Below, one piece after another: positions 18,401-26,771 of a stretch of 64,000 nt of DNA. Numbering within the stretch: position 1 is the stretch's first letter; each line of letters opens with the position of its first letter. This DNA is from CALJXB01 sp965225935 (GTDB taxonomy: Bacteria > Pseudomonadota > Alphaproteobacteria > Kiloniellales > JAKSDN01), in contig CBDDCC010000001.1 of NCBI GenBank assembly GCA_965225935.1, positions 124,001 to 188,000 of the forward strand, read 5' to 3'. Under the pieces are notes generated by a model. It saw nothing but the letters and a program-made list of their open reading frames with translations. It was not told the origin of the DNA and did not search any database. A program made the translations under genes and the position numbers.

Positions 18401-19276
18401 CTAGCGCCTCAAGGCGCGGCGCATGGTGGCGCCGATATCGGCGGGCGAGCGGGCCACCTGCACGCCGGCGGCCTCCAAGGTGGCGATCTTCTCCGAGGCG
18501 CCGCCCTTGCCGAACAGGTCGACCGTACCGGCATGGCCCATGCGCCGCTCCTTGGGTGCGTGCAGCCCGGCCACGTAGGCGACCACGGGCTTCGTCAGCC
18601 CCTGGGATTTGAGGTAGCGGGCGGCCTCCTCCTCGGCGCTGCCGCCGATCTCCCCCAGCAGGATGACGCCCTCGGTCTCCGGGTCGGCGAAGAAGAGCTC
18701 CAGGCAGTCGACGAAGTTCATGCCGCAGACCGGGTCTCCGCCGATGCCGAGCGACGTCGATTGGCCCAGGCGCTCGGCCGTGGTCTGCTCCACCACCTCG
18801 GAGGTAAGCGAGGCCGAGCGCGAGACGATGCCGATCCGTCCCGGCCGTTCCAGGTGGGCCGGCATGACGCCTATCTTGCAGCGCCCCGGCGCGATGATGC
18901 CTTGTGAGTTGGGTCCGATGAGCCGCGACTTGCCGTCATCGAGGCGGCGCTTGACCCGCACCATGTCGAGCACCGGGATGCGCTCGGTCACGCAGACCAG
19001 CAGCGGCACCTCCGCCTCGATCGCTTCCAGCATGGCACTAGCAGCCGACGCCGGGGGAACGAATAGGGCGCTGGCGTCTGCCTCGGTCGCCGCCATGGCC
19101 TCGGCGACCGTGTCGAAGACCGGCAGGCCCAGGTGCTTGCGTCCGCCCTTTCCGGGCACGACGCCGCCCACCACCTTGGTGCCATAGGTGATCGCCCGCT
19201 CCATATGGTAGCTGGCCTGTTCACCGGTGAAGCCCTGGCAGATCACCTTGGTGTCCCGGTGGATCAGGATCGCCAT
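18401..19276 (-). CDS. Succinyl-CoA/malate-CoA ligase alpha subunit-like protein (SucD/MtkB family)
   Basis: CoA-binding alpha subunit of an ADP/GDP-forming acid-CoA ligase, 291 residues. The CoA-binding fold is clear: VICQGFTGEQASYH from residue 12, YGTKVVGGVVPGKGG near 31, then the ligase domain with GIVSRSASLTSE near 146, GIGGDPVCG near 171 and the catalytic phospho-His in MGHAGTVD near 243. The ATG overlaps the beta subunit's TGA by one base (TGATG), so the pair is coupled. The neighbours include no TCA-cycle genes but a TTT transporter, an Frc-like CoA transferase and a ThDP lyase, and a GntR operator sits upstream of the beta subunit. Inference: a catabolic ligase that activates an imported carboxylate rather than the housekeeping succinyl-CoA synthetase. 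Confidence 0.88.
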   Translation of the reverse strand: MAILIHRDTKVICQGFTGEQASYHMERAITYGTKVVGGVVPGKGGRKHLGLPVFDTVAEAMAATEADASALFVPPASAASAMLEAIEAEVPLLVCVTERIPVLDMVRVKRRLDDGKSRLIGPNSQGIIAPGRCKIGVMPAHLERPGRIGIVSRSASLTSEVVEQTTAERLGQSTSLGIGGDPVCGMNFVDCLELFFADPETEGVILLGEIGGSAEEEAARYLKSQGLTKPVVAYVAGLHAPKERRMGHAGTVDLFGKGGASEKIATLEAAGVQVARSPADIGATMRRALRR

Positions 19277-20448
19277 CAGGCCGCTCCCCGCGCGGCCCGG
19301 ATCGCGCCTTCGACCGCGTCCGCCATACTGTCGGCGAAGGTCACCGGGATGCCCTGGGCGCGCAGGATCTTGCGCGCCATCTCGCCGTTGGTGCCGGCGG
19401 CGCGGACGATCAGGGGCACTTTCAGCTTTGCGTCCCGGCAGGCTTCGGCGATGCCCTCGGCCACCGTGTCGCAGCGCAGGATGCCGCCGCCGTAGATGTT
19501 GACCAGCACGGCCCTCACCGTGGGGTTGCGCAACAGCAGGCCGAAGCCACCGGCAATCTGCTCCCGGGTGGCCTCGGGCCGGATGTCCATGAAGTCCGCC
19601 GGCGCGCCGCCCCGTTCCTTCAGGAGGTCGATGGTCGAGAGCGCCAGGCCCGCGCCGTTCACCATGACGCCGATGTCGCCGGCAAGCTTCACATAGTTGA
19701 GCTCGAAGCGCTTGGCCTCCAGCTCCGTCGGATCGACCTCGTCCTCGTCGCGCAGGGCTTCCAGGTCCTGGTGCCGGAAGAGGGCGTTGTCGTCGAGCAC
19801 GATCTTGGCGTCGAGGGCCATGAGGTCGCCAGCGTTGCTGGCGACGAGCGGGTTGTACTCGATCAGGCTGGCATCGAGATCGAGGAAGGCCTGGTAGGTG
19901 GCCGCCATGATCTCCAGCGCCTGCTTCACCTGATTGCCCTCGAGCCCGAGCTGCTTGGCAAAGGTCTCGGCCGCCTCCCAGTCGAAGCCCAGGTCCGGGT
20001 CGATGACCAGACGCGCGAGGGCGTCCGGGTCCTCGGCGACCCGGTCCTCGATGTCGTCGCCGCCTTCCCGGGCCGCGATCAGGGCGACCCGCGACGCGGC
20101 CCGGTCCACCAAGGCGGCCAGATAGAAAGTGCGGGCATAGCCGATGCCCTGCTCGACGTAGACGCTCCTGACCACCTTGCCCTCGGGGCCTGTGCGGGGG
20201 GTGACCAGGCGGCTTCCCAGCAGCTCGGCGGCGACCTTGCGCACCTCCTCCGGAGAGGCGACCAGTCGCACGCCGCCCGCCTTGAGGCGCAGGCCCGCGT
20301 GGATCTGGGCCTTCACCGCCCAGCTGCCGCCGCCCAAGGCTTCCGCGGCCTGGGCCGCCTCGGCCGGGGTCTGGGCGTTCTTGCCCCGGGGCATAGGGAT
20401 GCCGTAGTCGCGCAGCAGGGTCTTGGCTTGGTGTTCGTGCAGGTTCAT
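19276..20448 (-). CDS. Succinyl-CoA/malate-CoA ligase beta subunit-like protein (SucC/MtkA family)
   Basis: ATP-grasp beta subunit of the acid-CoA ligase, 390 residues, starting MNLHEHQAKTLLRDYG as SucC proteins do. The ATP-grasp domain covers about 1-235 (AVKAQIHAG near 44; EYNPLV near 197). The C-terminal ligase domain has the SucC-type MVNGAGLALSTIDLL near 263. The segment that in textbook SucC reads roughly 'NFLDVGGGA' here reads DFMDIRPEATRE, so the glycine-rich loop is lost by my alignment from memory. This marks a divergent subfamily and warns against calling the substrate succinate. First gene of its transcription unit; a GntR-type palindrome lies 127 bases upstream of the ATG. Confidence 0.86.
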   Translation of the reverse strand: MNLHEHQAKTLLRDYGIPMPRGKNAQTPAEAAQAAEALGGGSWAVKAQIHAGLRLKAGGVRLVASPEEVRKVAAELLGSRLVTPRTGPEGKVVRSVYVEQGIGYARTFYLAALVDRAASRVALIAAREGGDDIEDRVAEDPDALARLVIDPDLGFDWEAAETFAKQLGLEGNQVKQALEIMAATYQAFLDLDASLIEYNPLVASNAGDLMALDAKIVLDDNALFRHQDLEALRDEDEVDPTELEAKRFELNYVKLAGDIGVMVNGAGLALSTIDLLKERGGAPADFMDIRPEATREQIAGGFGLLLRNPTVRAVLVNIYGGGILRCDTVAEGIAEACRDAKLKVPLIVRAAGTNGEMARKILRAQGIPVTFADSMADAVEGAIRAARGAA

Positions 20449-20574
20449 GGCGTGAGCCCGTGCCGCCCGCTCTTCCTCCGCGCCACGCCTGTGACCGGGA
20501 ACGCCGCCCGGCCCGGCTTGGCTTCTCGCCCCCGAAAAGGGCTGTTAGGCCACAGAAACGCCTGCAGTCATGTT

Positions 20575-20595
20575 TCTGGCATACCATATACCAGA
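20575..20595. promoter_or_regulatory. GntR operator-like palindrome upstream of sucC-like gene
   Basis: TCTGGCAT-acca-TATACCAGA at 20575-20595, inside a longer imperfect palindrome GTTTCTGG...CCAGAAAC spanning 20572-20598. The same 21-bp pattern occurs before the tctC gene (25586-25606) and, weaker, before the gntR gene (33483-33503). It lies 127 bases before the sucC-like ATG. FadR/FCD-type GntR proteins bind short palindromes of this sort; assignment to the regulator at 32717-33403 is inference from co-occurrence. Confidence 0.6.
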
Positions 20596-20737
20596 AACCA
20601 GGGAGCGGCAATCGGAATTTTGGACGGGACCAGCGGATCTTGTCTGAATGGGAGGACAGCCGGGAGGCGACTCGGCGCCAGCGGCGGACGCCCGTCGCCG
20701 GATTTGGTCGAAAGTTGCCGTTGGCAGGCGGGCGGGG

Positions 20738-21727
20738 TCAGAGAACGCCCATCTCGGTCAGCATGGCGCGGTGGATCTCCCGCTCATCCATCCAGTAGTC
20801 CATGAGGGCCTGGCCGCTGAGGAAGTCGCCGTAGAGGCTCTTGGCGCGCCGGTAGTCCTGCCACTCTTCGGACTCGTAGACCTTCTTGAAGAGGTCTTGG
20901 TAGTAGGAGGCGGCCGCCTCGTTCATGCCCGGCGGGCCGACGACGCTGCGCTGCATGAGGTAGACGAAGTCCTTGCCCAGCTCGCGGAAGGTCGGCGTGT
21001 CGGGGAACCTCGAGAGACGTTCGGAGGTGAAGACGGCTATGGGGACGGTGAGCCCCGAGGCATGGAAGCTCTCCTGCTCCGACGGGTTGTTCACGGTTGA
21101 GTTGGCGCGCTTCTCGGCGAGCTGCTTGGCGACCGTGCCGCCGCCCCGGTAGGGCACGTACTTCATGTCGAGGCCGTAGGCCAGGTTGAGCAGGTCGGTC
21201 AGGAGCTGGTCCTCCTGCAGGTTGCCCGTGCCGGCCATGCGCCAGCCGCTGCCCGCCTCCTTGGCCGCCGCAACGAAATCCTCCAAGGAGGTGATGTCCG
21301 ATTCCTTGTGGACCCAGAGCAGGAAGGTGTCCTCGGCCATGCGGGCGATGGGCGTGTACTCGGCGACGTCGATGTCCAGTCCGGGCTGGCGCAGCGGCGT
21401 GGTGTAGAAGCTGTTCAGGGTGACCATGATGGTGTGGTCGGGATCGCTGCTCGCCTTGCCCTTCAGGTGCACCAGCGCCTCGGCGCCCGAGCCGCCCGGC
21501 TTGTTGCTGGGCGACAGCGGCTGCGGGCACCAGCCGTTCTTCTCGATGATCTGCTGCATGAGGCGCGCCATCTTGTCCGCGCCGCCGCCCCGGCCCGCCA
21601 TGATGACGAACTCGACCGGCTTTTGGGGCTCCCAGGCGAGCGCCGCCGAGCCGGACCAGGGGGACGGCAGGACGCCCGCCGCCAGCGCGAGGACGCCTGC
21701 AAGGAGTGTGCGTTTCGTGACCCTCAT
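20738..21727 (-). CDS. Tripartite tricarboxylate transporter substrate-binding protein, TctC/Bug family (copy 1)
   Basis: Periplasmic binding protein of a TTT-type importer, 329 residues. Signal peptide MRVTKRTLLAGVLALAAG..., ending in a SAALA cleavage region before WEPQKPVEF. Bug-family features follow: NKPGGSGAEALVHL near 77, STVNNPSEQESF near 210 and GPPGM near 275. ATG 21727 has GGGAGGA about nine bases upstream. It is closely related in sequence and length to the second TctC at 24472-25473 (both begin VTKRTL and share VTLNSFYTTP, WVH and VNNP motifs), so the pair arose by duplication. It lies between the palindromic element at 21823-22106 and the sucCD-like pair. Ligand unknown: an organic acid is expected. 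Confidence 0.9.
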   Translation of the reverse strand: MRVTKRTLLAGVLALAAGVLPSPWSGSAALAWEPQKPVEFVIMAGRGGGADKMARLMQQIIEKNGWCPQPLSPSNKPGGSGAEALVHLKGKASSDPDHTIMVTLNSFYTTPLRQPGLDIDVAEYTPIARMAEDTFLLWVHKESDITSLEDFVAAAKEAGSGWRMAGTGNLQEDQLLTDLLNLAYGLDMKYVPYRGGGTVAKQLAEKRANSTVNNPSEQESFHASGLTVPIAVFTSERLSRFPDTPTFRELGKDFVYLMQRSVVGPPGMNEAAASYYQDLFKKVYESEEWQDYRRAKSLYGDFLSGQALMDYWMDEREIHRAMLTEMGVL

Positions 21728-21822
21728 CGCGATGTCCTCCCGGGCCGTGCCGACCTTTGCCGTCCGCCGCGCTGCCGGGAGACCTTGCCGTTCGGCACCT
21801 GCCTTTGATCGTTCGCGATAGT

Positions 21823-22106
21823 CTAGAGCGGGATGAGATGAGATTGAACCACGCTGACGGAGCGATTTTGGCCGGACGTTAGGCCAAGGACAATTGTGGG
21901 GACGAAGGACATGCCGAAGCATATTCGAGGAGGAGCGACGCGGCGTCCGGCCAAAAGCGCCCGTCCCGTACGGGTTGGCCTGGGTTGGCCCGCCGCGTCG
22001 TTGCGGGCCTCGCCCGATGCACCGCATCGCGCTTCGGCCCGCGCCTAGCGGACGGAGCCAACCCAGGCCAACAGCGTTGATTCAATCTCATCCCATCCCG
22101 CTCTAG
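21823..22106. mobile_element. MITE-like palindromic element with 34/35-bp terminal inverted repeats
   Basis: A 284-bp structured element filling most of the tctA-tctC gap (21728-22179). Its ends are near-perfect inverted repeats: 21823-21856 begins CTAGAGCGGGATGAG and 22072-22106 ends CCCATCCCGCTCTAG; the arms pair over 34-35 bases with about three differences and one bulge. Two internal hairpins nest inside: TTTTGGCCGGACG (21866-21878) against CGTCCGGCCAAAA (21944-21956), perfect over 13, and GTTGGCCTGGGTTGGC (21974-21989) against 22057-22072, perfect over 16. A small palindrome CCCGTACGGG lies at 21965-21974. No transposase frame is present. CTAG borders both ends. It resembles RIME/MITE-type non-autonomous repeats of alphaproteobacteria; a strong RNA structure in the tct transcript is an alternative role. 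Confidence 0.7.
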
Positions 22107-22179
22107 CGCGCGAGGCGCAGGCGATCCAACGGCCTCGGCGCGCGCCGGTCGGGCGCGCAGGATGGCGGCAGCGTTCCGT

Positions 22180-23688
22180 TCAGGCCGGCTTCTTCTTGGG
22201 CTTGCGCAGGCCGCGGAAGACCGGATAGAGGATCAGCGCCGCGGCGATGGCGATGCAGCTCGCCGCGATCGGCCGCTCGAAGAAGATCAGGGGATCGCCC
22301 TGGGAGCTCAGCAGCGACTGGCGGAACGACTGCTCGGCGAGCGGGCCCAGCACAATGGCCAGCACCGCCGGCGCGACCGGATAGTTGAGCTTGCGCAGCA
22401 GGTAACCGGCGACCCCGAACAGCAGCATCAGCCAGACGTCGTGCATGGTCTGGGACGGCGCATAGCCGCCCACCACGCAGAGCACGAAGATGATCGGCGC
22501 GAGGATGGTGAACGGCATGGTGAGCACCCGCACGAAGACGGGAATGAAGGCCAGGTTGATCAGCACCGTGAAGGCGTTGGCGACGTAGAGCGAGCCGATC
22601 AGGCCCCAGACGAAGTCCGGGTGCTCGGTGAAGAGCAGCGGCCCGGGCCTGAGGCCCCAGATGATCATGCCGCCCAGCAGGATGGCCGTCGTCGGCGAGC
22701 CCGGAATGCCGAGCGTGATCATGGGCAGCATGGAGCCGGTGGAGGCGGCGTTGTTGGCCGATTCCGGCGCGGCGACGCCCGCCACGTTGCCCTTGCCGAA
22801 GGAATCCGGGTCCTTGGAAAAGGTCTTGGCGAGGCCGTAGGACATGAGCGAGGCCGGCGTCGCCCCGGCGGCGGGCAGGGTGCCGACGAAGTAGCCCAGC
22901 ACCGAGCCGAAGACCGTTGCCTTGAGGTAGTTCTTGACGTGGGCCAGGTTGCCGAGGAAGGCCCTCCAGGACATCTTCACCTTGTGGACGATGACCTTGC
23001 CTTCGGTCTGCTCGAGCGTCCACAGCATCTCGCCGATGCCGTAGATGCCGATGGCGAGCACCAGGAAGTTGACGCCGTGCAGGAAGCCGGTGATGTCGAA
23101 AAAGATGAGCCGCGGCCGGCCGGAGATGATGTCGAGGCCGATGGTGGCCAGCACCAGGCCGATCAGGATCGAGAAGATGGTCTTCGGAATATCGTCGCCG
23201 CCGAGGCCGATGAAGGTCGCGAAGGCCAGCACCATCAGCGCGAACTCCTCGACCGGGCCGAACTTGAGGGCGAACTCCGCGAGCGGCGGGGCGAACAGCG
23301 TGAAGAGGACGACCGAGATGGTGCCGCCGATGAAGGAGGCTATGGCGGCCGCCGTGAGGGCTTGGTCCGCCCGGCCCGAGGTCGCGAGCGGCCTGCCGTC
23401 GAAGACGGTGGCGACAGCCGTCGAGGCGCCCGGGATGCCCAGCGTGATGGAGCTGATGGCGCCGCCGTACATGGCGCCGTAGTAGATCGCCGCCAGGAAC
23501 ATAATGGCCGAGTTGGGCGGCACCAGGAAGGTAATGGGCAGCAGGATGGCCACGCCGTTGACCGAGCCCAGCCCCGGCATGGCGCCGATGAAGAGGCCGA
23601 CCAGGCAGCCGATCAATATCATCACGAGGTTGAGCGGCTGGAAGGCCTCGATGAGACCGCCGCCGAGCGCTAGGAGAACTTCTTCCAT
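22180..23688 (-). CDS. Tripartite tricarboxylate transporter, large membrane subunit TctA
   Basis: Large permease of the TTT importer, 502 residues, with about 11-12 transmembrane helices. The family signatures are present: GAMPGLGSVNGVAILLP near 34-50, YYGAMYGGAISSITLGIPG near 68-86 and, in the second half, the related TLPAAGATPAS and SMLPMITLGIPGSPTTAILLGG blocks near 260-330, showing the internal duplication of TctA. The C-terminus is basic (RKPKKKPA). ATG 23688 follows tctB by 73 bases. With TctB (23762-24265) and the flanking TctC proteins it forms a complete sodium- or proton-coupled TTT system for a carboxylate. Confidence 0.94.
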   Translation of the reverse strand: MEEVLLALGGGLIEAFQPLNLVMILIGCLVGLFIGAMPGLGSVNGVAILLPITFLVPPNSAIMFLAAIYYGAMYGGAISSITLGIPGASTAVATVFDGRPLATSGRADQALTAAAIASFIGGTISVVLFTLFAPPLAEFALKFGPVEEFALMVLAFATFIGLGGDDIPKTIFSILIGLVLATIGLDIISGRPRLIFFDITGFLHGVNFLVLAIGIYGIGEMLWTLEQTEGKVIVHKVKMSWRAFLGNLAHVKNYLKATVFGSVLGYFVGTLPAAGATPASLMSYGLAKTFSKDPDSFGKGNVAGVAAPESANNAASTGSMLPMITLGIPGSPTTAILLGGMIIWGLRPGPLLFTEHPDFVWGLIGSLYVANAFTVLINLAFIPVFVRVLTMPFTILAPIIFVLCVVGGYAPSQTMHDVWLMLLFGVAGYLLRKLNYPVAPAVLAIVLGPLAEQSFRQSLLSSQGDPLIFFERPIAASCIAIAAALILYPVFRGLRKPKKKPA

Positions 23689-23761
23689 CTCGCGTCGCCT
23701 GTCCCCGCTTGCCGCCCTCCAGGCCCCGAGCCCGCCGGCGGCCGTCCTCCTTGCCGATACC

Positions 23762-24265
23762 TCAGTAGATCCAGTCGTAGACCGGATAGAAGAGGGGCTC
23801 GGAGATTCCCTTGGGCAGCGGGATCGTCAGTGCCCACTCGAACATGCAGAAAATGAAAACCGGAACGCCGATGGTGAGTGAAAGGCTCACCAGCCAACTG
23901 TGACGCCCGACGAAACGCAGATAGAAGAACAGGAAGATGACCAGCGAGATGTAGATGCCGATGTAGTGGGTCGCGATCAGCAGGAACAGAATGGCGCCGA
24001 CCGAGACGCCGACCACGTACAAGGCGGTGCGCGAGATGTAGATCTCGCTGGAGCGCGATTCCGGCGTGATCCGCAGGAACCAGCGCACCAGGGTGGCGAT
24101 GGAGGCGAGCAGCATGCCGGCCGACAGCCAGAACGGCCAGGCGCCCGAACCCGGGCCCTTGCTGGCGACCCAGCCGATCGACAGCTCGGTGCTCTTCCAC
24201 ATGATGGCGGCGGAGATCAGGATCGTCACGATCGCCATCACCAATTCGGCTGTCCGCACGGTCAT
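23762..24265 (-). CDS. Tripartite tricarboxylate transporter, small membrane subunit TctB
   Basis: Small membrane component of the TTT importer, 167 residues with four predicted helices (about 8-25, 46-65, 82-103 and 108-128, with a further hydrophobic stretch near 138-155). The family's weakly conserved GPGSGAWPFWLSAGML motif at about residues 36-52 is present. Start ATG 24265. It follows the tctC copy 2 gene across a 206-base gap with a strong hairpin and precedes tctA by 73 bases, the common tctC-tctB-tctA order. Confidence 0.9.
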   Translation of the reverse strand: MTVRTAELVMAIVTILISAAIMWKSTELSIGWVASKGPGSGAWPFWLSAGMLLASIATLVRWFLRITPESRSSEIYISRTALYVVGVSVGAILFLLIATHYIGIYISLVIFLFFYLRFVGRHSWLVSLSLTIGVPVFIFCMFEWALTIPLPKGISEPLFYPVYDWIY

Positions 24266-24429
24266 TTCGCTCTCCCGCCGGCCTGGCTCAATCGACTGGC
24301 CGGAGCCAGCCGCCTACCGGTGCCGGGCTATTCCCTGAAATCCTGTCGAAGCCTGCTGCGCGTTGGGTTAGCCCACCCTCCTGCCGGCCCTTTCGACGGG
24401 TCCGGACATCGAACGGAGCTGAGGGGAAA

Positions 24430-24455
24430 CGGGAACGCGCCGAGGCGCGTTCCCG
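24430..24455 (-). terminator. Perfect 11-bp hairpin between tctC and tctB
   Basis: CGGGAACGCGC-cgag-GCGCGTTCCCG at 24430-24455: a perfect eleven-base-pair stem with a four-base loop, 17 bases after the tctC stop on the minus strand and followed by TTTCCCC. The short T-run makes it a weak intrinsic terminator or 3'-end stabilising hairpin. Such structures after binding-protein genes commonly let the periplasmic protein be made in excess over the membrane subunits. Confidence 0.6.
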
Positions 24456-24471
24456 TGATTCCAAGTGGCGA

Positions 24472-25473
24472 CTACTCGCCGGTGATCGCGTCGGCACCCA
24501 CCGATTCGATCAGCTGCTTGTGGCGCTCGTTCTGCGCCGCGTGGAATGCGCCCAGATCGTCGCCGGCAACCCATTCCGTGCAGAACAGGCCCTCGTCCTC
24601 GCAGAACTTCTGCCATTCCGGGGACTCATAGAGCGTCTGGAACAGGTTGATGTACCACTCCTGGGCTTCCGGAGACATGCCCGGAGGGCCGTTGATCGAG
24701 CGCTGCATGTAGTACTCGATGTCGTGGCCCAGCTCCTTCGCCGTCGGCACGTCCGGGTAGGCGGACATGCGCTCGCTCGTGAACTGCACGATCGGGCGGC
24801 TCTGGCCGGCGCGCCAGAACTCGTTCTGCTCGGCCGGATTGTTGACCGTCGAATCGATGTGCTTGCCGATCAGGTTCTTGGCCACCGTGCCACCGCCCGG
24901 GAAGGGGATGTAGGTGACCTCGTAGTCGAACTCGGCTTCCATCATGGCGGTCAGGATCGAGTCCTCCTGACCGGAGCCGGTGCCGCCGACCTTCCAATCC
25001 TTGCCCGCTGCCTTCACGGCCCCGACGTAGGAGTCGAGGTCCTCGATGTCCGTGTCGGCGTGGACCCAGAGTAGGAAGGTGTCGAGCGCCATGCGGCCGA
25101 TCGGCGTGAACTGGGAGATGTCGACCCCGAGGCCTTCCTGAATGATGGGGGTGGTGTAGAAGCTGTTCAGGGTGACCAGCACCACGTGATCGTCGCCGGC
25201 CTTGTCCTGGAGGTAGCGCAGAGCCTCACCGCCCGAACCGCCGGGCTTGTTGATCGGAATGAACGGCCGCGGCGAGAGGTCCTTCTGCTCGATCAGGCCC
25301 TGCAGCAGGCGGGCGATCTGGTCGGCGCCGCCGCCCGTGCCGGCCATGATGATGAACTCGACCGGCTTCTTCGGCTCCCAGGCCGCCGCCGCCTGGCTCG
25401 TCCAGCCGGAACCTACAAGACCCATCGCCAGCGCCAGCGCGCCGCCGATGAGCGTACGTTTTGTTACCTTCAT
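24472..25473 (-). CDS. Tripartite tricarboxylate transporter substrate-binding protein, TctC/Bug family (copy 2)
   Basis: Periplasmic binding protein of the TTT importer, 333 residues. Signal peptide MKVTKRTLIGGALALAMG..., with SQAAAA before the mature start WEPKKPVEF. Bug-family landmarks: NKPGGSGGEALRYL near 79, STVNNPAEQNEF near 207, GPPGMSPEA near 276. Several Cys near the C-terminus (KFCEDEGLFC) are not in copy 1 and could form a disulfide. ATG 25473 has GGGAGGA with good spacing. It leads the tctC-tctB-tctA unit; a GntR operator-like site lies 113 bases upstream. The two paralogues probably deliver related carboxylates to one TctAB. Confidence 0.92.
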   Translation of the reverse strand: MKVTKRTLIGGALALAMGLVGSGWTSQAAAAWEPKKPVEFIIMAGTGGGADQIARLLQGLIEQKDLSPRPFIPINKPGGSGGEALRYLQDKAGDDHVVLVTLNSFYTTPIIQEGLGVDISQFTPIGRMALDTFLLWVHADTDIEDLDSYVGAVKAAGKDWKVGGTGSGQEDSILTAMMEAEFDYEVTYIPFPGGGTVAKNLIGKHIDSTVNNPAEQNEFWRAGQSRPIVQFTSERMSAYPDVPTAKELGHDIEYYMQRSINGPPGMSPEAQEWYINLFQTLYESPEWQKFCEDEGLFCTEWVAGDDLGAFHAAQNERHKQLIESVGADAITGE

Positions 25474-25585
25474 GTTGTTTTCCTCCCAGACAGATTGTCT
25501 TGGTTTCTTCCGCCGCTCACGCGACGGTGGAACGCCAGAACCACGGTGCTGCCTTCCTTCTACTCTCATTCGGCAAGCACGGCAT

Positions 25586-25606
25586 TCTGGCATTTGGTAT
25601 ACCAGA
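25586..25606. promoter_or_regulatory. GntR operator-like palindrome upstream of tctC copy 2
   Basis: TCTGGCAT-ttgg-TATACCAGA at 25586-25606, identical in both 8- and 9-base arms to the site before the sucC-like gene. It lies in the 373-base gap 25474-25846, which holds no gene, 113 bases before the tctC ATG. Its position is compatible with control of the tctCBA transcript by the local GntR regulator. Confidence 0.6.
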
Positions 25607-25846
25607 CGCGCAAGTCTAACAAATCGACTCCGTTGATCAACGGCTTTTCGACGCATATCCGAGGAATCCGGTCTCGGTTTTCGGCCGACGGTCGGCTGCA
25701 TCCCTTGGCCCGCGAGGGCAGGGCAGGGTGGCCGCTGCCTTGCCCGCCCGCGCAGCCCGGCGCCCGCAGGCGTCCATGTCTCGTCCGCAGCTTTTTCTGG
25801 AGCGTTGTGGTCATGCCGGATCCAGCCGCCGGTTGCGGCCCGGAGC

Positions 25847-26710
25847 CTAGTGGACCATGAGGACGGGCAGGTCGGCGTTGTCGACCACGTGCTGGGTGAC
25901 GCCGCCCAGGACCAGCTCGCGCCGCCGGCTCTGGCCATAGGCGCCCATCAGCAGGACGTCCGCGCCGGCCGACCTCGTGGCCTCCAGCAGCGCTCCGCCG
26001 ACCGCGGTCGCCCGGCTCTTGCGGCTTTCGATGCCCGTCTCGATGCCGTGGCTCAGCAGGTAGTCCGCCAGCCGCTCGGGCCCGAGAGCCGGCACCTCGC
26101 CGTCGCTCATGGAAAGCAGCGTCACCATCCCGGCGGCCCGCAGGACCGGCAGGGCGGCGCCCACGGCGCGGGCCGATTCGGCGCTGCCGTTCCAGGCCAC
26201 CGCGACGTGCTCGCCGATGGGTCCGGCCGGCCGGGGCGGACACATGAGCACCAGGCGCCCGGTCTCCAGCAGTGCCGCCTCCAGGGTGTTGAGGCCGAGG
26301 GTGCGGTCCCGGTCCGGCTGGGCGACGGCGATGAGGTCGGCGAGCCGGCCCTGCAGGCCGACCACGGCCGCCTGCTTTCCGGTCTTCTCGCGCCATGACA
26401 CCGAGATGCGGTCGTCGGGCCAGGGACGCTCTTCCACGAGCACCAGGTCGTTGCGCTGGCAATAGGCCTCGAACAGGCCCTTCACCTTGCGCTCCTCCTC
26501 GTCGGCCAGCGAGCCGGCGGAGGCGAGGATGTCCTTCTTAAGTATGGCTGGCACCGAGACCCCGAAGGGCAGCATGTCCTCCGGCCGCGGCCGGCAGTGG
26601 ACCACATCCAGGTGGGCATGGAAGCGCCGTCCCAGCGCCAGCGCGTGATCGAGCACGCCTTCGCCCTTTCCGTCGCCGCGAACGGGAACGAGAATGGTGG
26701 AAATCGTCAT
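25847..26710 (-). CDS. Universal stress protein with two tandem Usp domains
   Basis: Cytoplasmic stress-family protein of 287 residues composed of two UspA-like domains (about 1-145 and 155-287). The second ends with the nucleotide-binding type motif MGAYGQSRRRELVLGG followed by TQHVVDNADLPVLMVH, typical of ATP-binding Usp proteins; the first is more diverged. ATG 26710 is preceded by GGAGG; longer upstream readings are unlikely because the Usp fold starts at MTISTILVPV. It lies 61 bases downstream of the formate-THF ligase gene and is probably cotranscribed with it. Role within the operon is unknown; tandem Usp proteins often accompany carboxylate transporters. Confidence 0.88.
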   Translation of the reverse strand: MTISTILVPVRGDGKGEGVLDHALALGRRFHAHLDVVHCRPRPEDMLPFGVSVPAILKKDILASAGSLADEEERKVKGLFEAYCQRNDLVLVEERPWPDDRISVSWREKTGKQAAVVGLQGRLADLIAVAQPDRDRTLGLNTLEAALLETGRLVLMCPPRPAGPIGEHVAVAWNGSAESARAVGAALPVLRAAGMVTLLSMSDGEVPALGPERLADYLLSHGIETGIESRKSRATAVGGALLEATRSAGADVLLMGAYGQSRRRELVLGGVTQHVVDNADLPVLMVH

Positions 26711-26771
26711 CTCTATCTTGCCTCCGGGACCTCGCTGTCGGCTGTGGCCGGGTCCGGACCCCGTCTCGCCC

